Source of the DNA: Triplophysa rosa | Lineage: Eukaryota; Chordata; Actinopteri; Cypriniformes; Nemacheilidae | Reading direction: 5' to 3' | DNA: 64,000 bases | NCBI RefSeq assembly: GCF_024868665.1 | Contig: NC_079891.1 | Location: 15,555,396-15,619,395, forward strand | Shown: piece by piece, positions 57,381 to 64,000 of the stretch | How positions within the stretch are numbered: position 1 is the stretch's first letter | Layout: each line of letters starts with the position of its first letter | The notes under the pieces: generated by a model | The model's database searches: none | What the model was told of the DNA's origin: nothing | The model's input: only the letters and a program-made list of their open reading frames with translations | Made by a program: the position numbers and the translations under genes

Positions 57381-59917
57381 ATACAGTGTGCCAGGGGGTG
57401 ACTGTTGGCAGATCCAAATGGAATCTGCAAAAAATCTGAAGCTGAAATTCTGCCTGTCAATCACTGCTGGTAACAGTGGACTAAATTTTCTGAGCAGATA
57501 ACACAAATACGCTCTGTTAAAAGTGTGATACTATACTAACTAGTTATTGTTAGGATAGTTATCTTAAACAAGCCCTAAACAAGTGCCATACGCAAGTATT
57601 GTTTTTAGCAAATACAGTTGGTTCAAGATGTTTTAAACAACACATATCTTCTAGACAACTTATAGGTATAAAAAAATGTATCATACAGACTAACAATAGT
57701 CTCCTATCAATCTCAGAGCTGTCAGACTCAGAGTCAGACATGACTTAGTGTGATGTTTTCAAATGTGATTCATCTTGTGTCTGTGGCTTTTTGTACCTTA
57801 TTGGAAAAAACCTTACTAAATAAAAACATAAAAGTTGCTGCAGATTCTGGCCTGGCCTCACAGCTTTATTTCACACATTTTGCCCTAACACATTTGTATT
57901 TACTGCTGCTTTGGTTAGCTCATGCATTAGACAAAACCAAGATGAGACATTAAGTCATTCCTGATTTGCATTGAATGTTCAGAAGAATGTGCAATTGCTC
58001 CCGTTAGAATTGTCCACAAGAGGGAGACATTATCCCAGACAATCTCCTCAGTAAAGAGTAAAGTCAAAGTCAATGACTTGCCAGGTCTACGCACCAGCAC
58101 ATTGATTCTGTAACAACTCCATGTCATGCTGTGGTTCAATCATATTATTAATAGGCGATAATGAGCAGTGCATGAGCTTCATGAGCTTCATTCCGTTCAT
58201 ATTAATGCATCCCATTGGAAAGCTTTCAGTGCAATAAATAATCATCAATTTCTCATTAACAGTGTTTAAATTGAATGTAGTTCATTTCATAATTTTGAAA
58301 CATAATCATTAAGCTATGTAGGTGGATTACAAGATGTATGTTGTGTGTGTGCTTGTGTGTGACTGATAGAGAGCATTGATTTGTAGGCAATGGAAAGCTC
58401 CTGGGATGGGGGCCAGATCACACGGGCAGCAGCTGACTTGAACAGTCTCACTGGGAAGTTGTGAGCCGAGGGAAGCTCACTGTTCGTGGACATGTGGAGC
58501 ATGTTAGCACGGTGACACTGGTTTAAGGCTGACGGCAGACAGGAAGTTCTGAGATCCCGAAGGACCTAAACCTCGGACAAACACTAAGAAAGAAATTCCC
58601 ATGCCTCTTTTTGGAGAAAATCAGCAGCCAAGATACTGTGACAACCAAGCAGTGACATCAGCATGTTTTGTAGTTTTTCTTTATAAGATTTTTTAAGATA
58701 AGCAAATTTATGAAAGCCTTGCTATGTTGCGAACAGACACTGCTAAGTGTTGTCAGTATGAAGAGAGAATTCCATCTCTGACAAAATTAATGCATAATTT
58801 CTGTGACTTTTGGTGTTTATTTTTATATTATTTACAATTAGTTTCACAATATTCAATTATATCAATCTCCTAAACGCACATTTTTGTGTATGTGTTTACA
58901 GTTCATAAGCCTCTTCTTTCTGTTTCTTGTGGCCTGCATTCACAGATGGGGCTGGGTAGCTCTTTGTAGTGGTTTGTGGCTCTTCAGAGTTTGCCCTTCC
59001 CTCTGTCTGTTTGTTTCACAGATGTGTTTAGACTGAACTTCAGCCCAAATTAATTAAAAACGCCTGCCATTATAATGTTACATACTTAAAATTTACTTTT
59101 TATTCACCTATTAGGAAGGCTTGAATGTGAAACGTATTTTTGGAAACTATACTATAACTATATGCAGAATATTTGAACATTAAACAATGTGTTAAGTAAA
59201 GCTAATAGTACTAGATTCGTATTGGTAGCTGAGAGCATAAAAATAGTGTTCCAGTTGGCGGATGTTTCGTTTTTTCAGGAATCGATAAAGCTTCAATTCT
59301 GTCCGCAGATTCTGTGCGGACCTGCTTTATTTATGTATATTTTAAGGGATTTAAAAACTCTTGACTCTAATCTTAAATTCACCAAACCTTTCAATCACTG
59401 AGCCACAGAGCTTAGAAAAGCATTGCAGCAAATGAACCCATACAACCAAAGTATAAATTATGCTCCGCGGACTTGAAAAACAGTCTCTTTCTCCTGTCAA
59501 AATACTTCCTTTCACTAGATTTAAGTGTACAGCAAACCTGAAGTGTTGTCGTAACTTCAGTATGGCATTTCCTTACTCCACCCAGTCAAATCCCTTCTTC
59601 TTGCCACCTAAGCAGTTACAGCTTTATCACCCCAGCCACCCAAACAAGAAACCATGCTGTTCTTCTATTCTTGATTGTGAACGGGAAATGTCCCCTAATG
59701 CTTCGGTACATCCGGTAATGAACAAAAGCCTGTCAAAGGGTTACGGTTCTTTTCAGTTTGCACTCTGAAGCTGGTACCTGAACATTTAAGGCTATATGGC
59801 ACGTTATCTGTGGATGTACCAACCCATCCACTTATGTATGCAGACTATCTAGGCCGCTGTTTTTATTTGATGTAATGAGTTCATCCTCTTGTCACAAATA
59901 ATATAATGTATATGTAC
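57381..59917. other. Unassigned sequence, no gene recognised
   Basis: AT-rich DNA. The 102-residue frame at 59460-59768 has no recognisable motif and no supporting signals. No termini or arrays were found. Confidence 0.4.
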
Positions 59918-60320
59918 TAGGTCTGTCAATAGATTAAAAATTTTAATTGCGATTAAGCACACCCTTTTCGTGTGATTAACTGCGATTCGTCGCACACGTA
60001 TAGTGAAATTAAACATACACTATTTATTTTTACATGTTTAACATGTTTATTTTAGTGCTGTCAATCGATCACACGCAGCATTTATGTTGTTAAATATACT
60101 TTTACATTCTAATAATTTCACACTGTCTAACAGGTAGGAAATATACAGAAAATAAACAAAGATCTCAAACACTTTACAGTCTTTACTGCTAAACACATGA
60201 AATACAGAAGAATCCTCATTAAAGCTACAAAATCACATTGATTTCTTCTTTTCTTTTGTTCTTTGATTAACATTGGTCACGGGAGTCACAGCAGCACGTT
60301 TAAGAACGAGGCCCCTTTAA

Positions 60321-62548
60321 AGGAATTTTTGTTTTATCTGTTAGAGAACTACAGACCGGTATCACTCCTCCCCTTCATTGCTAAAACTCTTGAATGGGTG
60401 GTATGTAACCAGCTCTCATCCTTTCTCACCCAGAACAACCTCCTGGACAGCAACCAGTCTGGTTTCAAGAGCGGTCATTCCACTGAGACTGCGCTGCTCT
60501 CAGTCATTGAAGCCCTGAGACTGGCAAGAGCCGCCTCTAACTCATCTGTACTTATCCTACTGGATCTGTCTGCTGCCTTTGACACTGTTAACCACCACAT
60601 ACTCCTGTCGACCCTCAAGGCTATGGGTGTCTCTGGAGTGGTGCTACAATGGTTCAGGTCTTACCTCACAGGTAGGACATTTAGAGTATCCTGGAGAGGA
60701 GAGGTCTATGAGTCCCAACATCTCGACACAGGGGTGCCTCAGGGCTCAGTGCTTGGTCCGTTACTATTTTCTGTATACATGACATCCCTAAGCTCTGTCA
60801 TTCAGAAACATGGCTTTTCCTATCACTGCTATGCGGATGATACACAACTCCACCTGTCACTTCAGCCTGACGATTCGACTGTTTCTGCACGCATTCCAGC
60901 ATGCCTAGCCGACATCGCGCTCTGGATGAACGACCATCACCTGCAGCTGAACCTTGCTAAAACAGAACTGCTTGTGATCCCGGCCGACACAAAGAGTCAT
61001 CACAACTTCTCCATTCAACTGGGCTCATCAACCATTACATCTTCCAGAACGGCAAGAAACCTGGGAGTGGTGATCGATGATCAGCTTAACTTCACTGATC
61101 ATGGTGCCAGCACCACCCGGTCCTGTAGATTCATCCTCTACAATATCAGGAAAATTAGACCTTTCCTATCCCAGCATGCTACGCAAGTCCTAGTCCAGGC
61201 TCTTGTTCTGTCCAGACTGGACTACTGCAATGCGCTACTGACTGGACTTCCAGCTTGCACAACCAAACCTCTACAAATGATGCAGAATGTGGCGGCAAGA
61301 GTGGTCTTCAATGAACCGAAGAGAGTGCACGTCACTCCTCTCTTCACCAAGTTACATTGGCTCCCTATAATCGCCCGAATCAAATTCAAGACTCTGCTCC
61401 TGGCCTACAAGACCACCACTGATTTAGCACCCCCTTACCTTCGCTCGCTAATGCAGACGTATATACCCGCCAGATCCCTACGCTCTGCAAACGAACGACG
61501 TCTTGTGGTGCCATCCCAAAAAGGTAAAAGATCTCTCTCACGTACCTTCTCGGGATCGGTTCCACATTTATGGAATGATCTGCCCGCTGCTACAAGATCA
61601 GCAGATTCTGTAGCCATCTTTAAAAACCGTCTGAAAACACATCTCTTCCGTCAACACCTGACTGATCAGCTCTGACTTCTATCTCTTTCCTACTCTTTCA
61701 AAAAAAAGGTGTATAAAGACCTTACATAATGAACCGTTATGTTTGTAATACCTTAGAATATGCTGTTTATATCTACATACAGAGCGGCCTTTCATACATT
61801 GAATTCGCCACCATGTTTTGTACAGCAGCCCTAAATGGACAAACAACTCTACAACGTGCATTTTCTCTTCCTCTCCGCTGCGGTATCGTGGTGAAACGGA
61901 TCGCGGGAAGATCCGTGATCCAGTGCGGAACGCATGTGACCCGCGGATTAACTGAAAGTTTATTCATCGACTAAAAGAATAAAACGCACTCTCGCTCGCT
62001 CTCCAGTTTCTGCTCCAACGCGCTCTCGCTCTCTCAAGTATCTGGACGAGTACAATATTAAAGCAGTTCCAGATAAACAATGACACTCAAAACTGCTCCG
62101 TCACAAAGCTAATATTAGAACAACAACATATCTTGGTATGTTAGTATGTTACTCACATACTGATCCGAATTAAAGCAACCTCCTCGGGGATGATTTTAAG
62201 ACGATCTTTCTCTCCAACGTCTCTCTGCTGGAAAGTATCTCCATAGATATCTGTGAGTATCTCTGCTAAAAGACTTAATCCTAACGTGTCTCTGCTGTAA
62301 AGTCTTTATAATATTAGCGCAGGTCCTAGCTCCTGCCTGACTTTTATCCTTCTTTTTAAACTTAAAATCCACAAACCTTTTATTTTATGTAATACATAAG
62401 TCATAGCTCTTTCTACAGTCTTTCTAATGCCCGCAAAATCTCTTCCCTGCATCAACATGAGAACGACATCTTTTAGTAGTGGTGGCCACCGTCGTGTTTG
62501 GCCTGAGCGATTCGTGGCAAATCTTACAACGCTAGTGGCCGCTGTTAA
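60321..62548 (+). mobile_element. Composite insertion carrying a 5'-truncated CR1/L2-like LINE
   Basis: The flanks ttaagaacgaggcccctttaa (with changes) at 60300-60320 and 62549-62567 are imperfect copies of one another, as expected for a target duplication of about 20 bp. The LINE coding part ends at 61675, with a short A run at 61699. The remaining 850 bases contain 'gccaccatgttttgtacagc', which resembles an unrelated fish DNA repeat, so more than one event may be present. Confidence 0.55.
60345..61675 (+). CDS. CR1/L2-like LINE reverse transcriptase, C-terminal part
   Basis: An uninterrupted frame of about 440 LINE codons. It starts at ENYRPVSLLPFIAKTLE and contains FKSGHSTETALLS, SAAFDTVNH (motif A), [13 protein letters not shown] (motif B), [11 protein letters not shown] with the YADD pair (motif C), [27 protein letters not shown] and the usual C-terminus FKNRLKTHLFR. 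The endonuclease and the first RT part are missing through 5' truncation. The open frame reaches back to 60263, but those codons come from the flanking hAT-like element. It belongs to a different family from the two L2 copies, by its C-terminal sequence. It has no stops or frameshifts. Confidence 0.88.
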
Positions 62549-62765
62549 TTAAGAACTGCGCCTTTAAGAGCTGCCGCTCTGAGCAGGTCTAATGCGCTTC
62601 CTATTTTTACTACTCTTTGCAATTGCATTCATTTAAGACTTTATTTAACTTGTTGAAGACTGTGCTTGCAAAAATACTAGACAAAATGTGGTTTCTGGCA
62701 TAATCTTGTGTTTTTCTTCATTCGAGCACGAGAGAGAAGTTAATACTGGTACGCTGTCTGACACA

Positions 62766-63332
62766 CGGCTCTTTTCAAAAATCATGTGGCTCGCCAGGTG
62801 TCTTACCCTTAACCATCATTAGATTGTTAAAAACATAATATATATGAATATTTCAGGTTGTCCTGGCCGTGGCTATGCGCAAGCGTCACGACAGTAATCA
62901 ACGGCAAACAACGTTTCTATGGTAACCTCTCACGTGGCGCGCCCGCAGCCGAGAATCAAACTAATCAGAGCGCGAGGAGTTTAGAAAAGCGAGCGTCATT
63001 CTTTCAGCGTATGATACAGAACTCGTTGCCTCACTATAATCACATGTAAGAAGTTTTAAAAACACCATGCAGCAAAGTATCCGGTGAGCAGATGGAAGCA
63101 AAGTATGAATGCGCTGTTTAAATCCTCATATCCGTGTGTGCAGTCTTTCAAACATATGAATCATATGAAGTCCATACTTACAGCTGTCAAGGTTGACAGA
63201 GGAGTTTCAATGCCGGTATGTAAGTGTCTTGACCATGTACGAACCGAACTACAAAGCTATTAGCAAGACGCTAGTTATGTTCGCTTTCATGAGGGGTTAC
63301 GCAGACCGATCGGCGTATGACATCAATGTGCC
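62766..63332. other. No gene recognised; CpG-richer patch
   Basis: The stretch 62860-63010 is richer in CpG ('cacgtggcgcgcccgcagcc'). It could be a promoter fragment or a transposon interior. No supporting coding region is seen. Confidence 0.35.
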
Positions 63333-63499
63333 GGTGCTGTGCCGAATTTGAACTCCCCGTCAGATTACGATTGCCTTCATTGATTTTGCTGGGGATTGGA
63401 TAATCCTAACCCCTCCCCCACACCTAATCCTAACACCTAATGTTAGTGGGGAATGGGGGAGTCGTAATTTGGCAGGGAGTCTGTTTTCGGCACAACACC
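63333..63499. mobile_element. MITE with ~38-bp inverted ends
   Basis: The left end 'ggtgctgtgccgaatttgaa' continues to 'ccgtcagattacga'. The reversed right end is 'ggtgttgtgccgaaaacaga' continuing to 'ctgccaaattacga'. The 167-bp unit would form a hairpin with a loop rich in 'cctaacacctaa'. No target duplication was recognised. Confidence 0.75.
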
Positions 63500-63675
63500 G
63501 GGAGAGCAGAGCTCCGTGCTTTCGAAACGTTTTTGCGGTACTCTGATGACATTCGTCTGCATCACTTTTTAAAGTTGTTATATGTTATATATATAATGAA
63601 GTTTAATTGAATGGAGGCCTAATGTAAACCTGTAAATTGTAAATGAAAGAAATGGAATTTTTTTGGAGCCCTATA

Positions 63676-64000
63676 TGTGACCCTAGACAACAAAACCAGT
63701 TTTATGGGTCAATTTTTCGAAATTGAGATTTTTACATAATCTGAACGCTGAATAAATAAATTTTCTATAGATATATGAGTTGTTAGAATAGGACAATATC
63801 TGGCTGAGATGCAACCGTTTAAAACTCTGGAATCTGATCAAAAATAAAAAATAAAAATATTGAGAAAATTGCCTTTGAAGTTGTTAATCAGGGGCACTGT
63901 GGCAGACCATCCACTCACAAAAATAAAGTTTTTATATATTTAAGGTAGGAAATTTACAAAATATCTTCATGGAACATGATCTTTACTTAATATCCTAATG
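63676..64000 (+). mobile_element. Fish DNA repeat, TGTGACCCT end, runs off the window
   Basis: It begins TGTGACCCTAGACAACAAAA, then 'ggtcaatttttcgaaattga' and 'ggaaatttacaaaatatctt', matching from memory a very abundant fish family with inverted TGTGACCCT ends. Only the left part is in the window. The superfamily was not assigned. Confidence 0.65.

Larger units (their letters stand above)
59918..62765. mobile_element. hAT-like element, TAGGGCTGTCAA family, copy 2 (split)
   Basis: The left end TAGGTCTGTCAA and the segments 'ttaaatatacttttacattc', 'tctttgattaacattggtca' and 'agcagcacgtttaagaac' match the reverse complement of 3339-4291. The match resumes at about 62549 ('ctttaagagctg', 'cataatcttgtg', 'cgctgtctgacaca') and fades near 62765, before the other terminus. 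A 2.2-kb insertion separates the halves. Confidence 0.65.

Noticed and set aside
59460..59768. 102-residue frame as a host gene
   Set aside because: No domain, no splice or promoter context, and a composition typical of chance frames.
60263..60344. Fusion protein start upstream of the LINE
   Set aside because: These codons come from the flanking hAT-like repeat and are open by chance.

Overview
The window looks like teleost, probably cyprinid-like, nuclear DNA. It is AT-rich and intergenic or intronic, and it is packed with fish-type transposable elements: hAT and PIF/Harbinger DNA transposons and MITEs, L2/CR1-type LINEs, a tRNA-derived SINE, a Ty3/gypsy LTR retrotransposon and solo LTRs. 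No host protein-coding gene, rRNA, canonical tRNA or CRISPR array could be recognised with confidence. The long open reading frames belong to retroelements. The species call is inference from repeat content.

Layout. 0-9.4 kb: an element whose inverted arms are arrays of 21-bp repeats (377-2847), a GC-rich 163-bp tandem repeat, a hAT-like element (3339-4291), a solo LTR (5295-5871), a SINE with an 11-bp target duplication (7632-7802) and a MITE (9090-9393). 9.5-17 kb: a decayed hAT transposase gene with recognisable introns, split by a nearly full-length L2-type LINE in the opposite orientation (about 10304-15634). 17-28 kb: a hAT element with a perfect 8-bp duplication (17226-19269), two Harbinger-like elements with TAA duplications (20200-21798 and 26248-27644), three more hAT-type elements and an 80-bp tandem array that runs directly into a 5'-truncated L2 (28042-29454), which ends at an assembly gap.

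32-50.3 kb is the most structured part. A nearly intact Ty3/gypsy element on the minus strand (32243-40775; TAAG duplications, tRNA-Pro primer site, gag, 1518-codon pol, polypurine tract) sits inside an old repeat called family X here. Another copy of family X lies at 20136-22431 in the opposite orientation. The gypsy 5' end plus about 4.6 kb of flank is tandemly duplicated and nearly identical (39586-45338 and 45339-50337). The second copy carries an LTR of only 314 bp instead of 1068 bp. Each duplicate holds a hAT element with its own nested hAT MITE, a tRNA-like pol III module and a possible first exon.

50.3-64 kb: mostly unassigned, probably intronic or intergenic sequence with a solo LTR (53725-54354), old MITE fragments, a CR1/L2-like LINE fragment (about 60345-61675) inserted in a second copy of the 3339-4291 family, a MITE (63333-63499) and the start of a repeat running off the end.

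The genes do not form a pathway. Each coding unit serves its own element's replication. The biological interest lies in the nesting order, the tandem duplication and the unusual repeat architectures. Boundaries were read by eye from target duplications and repeat comparison.
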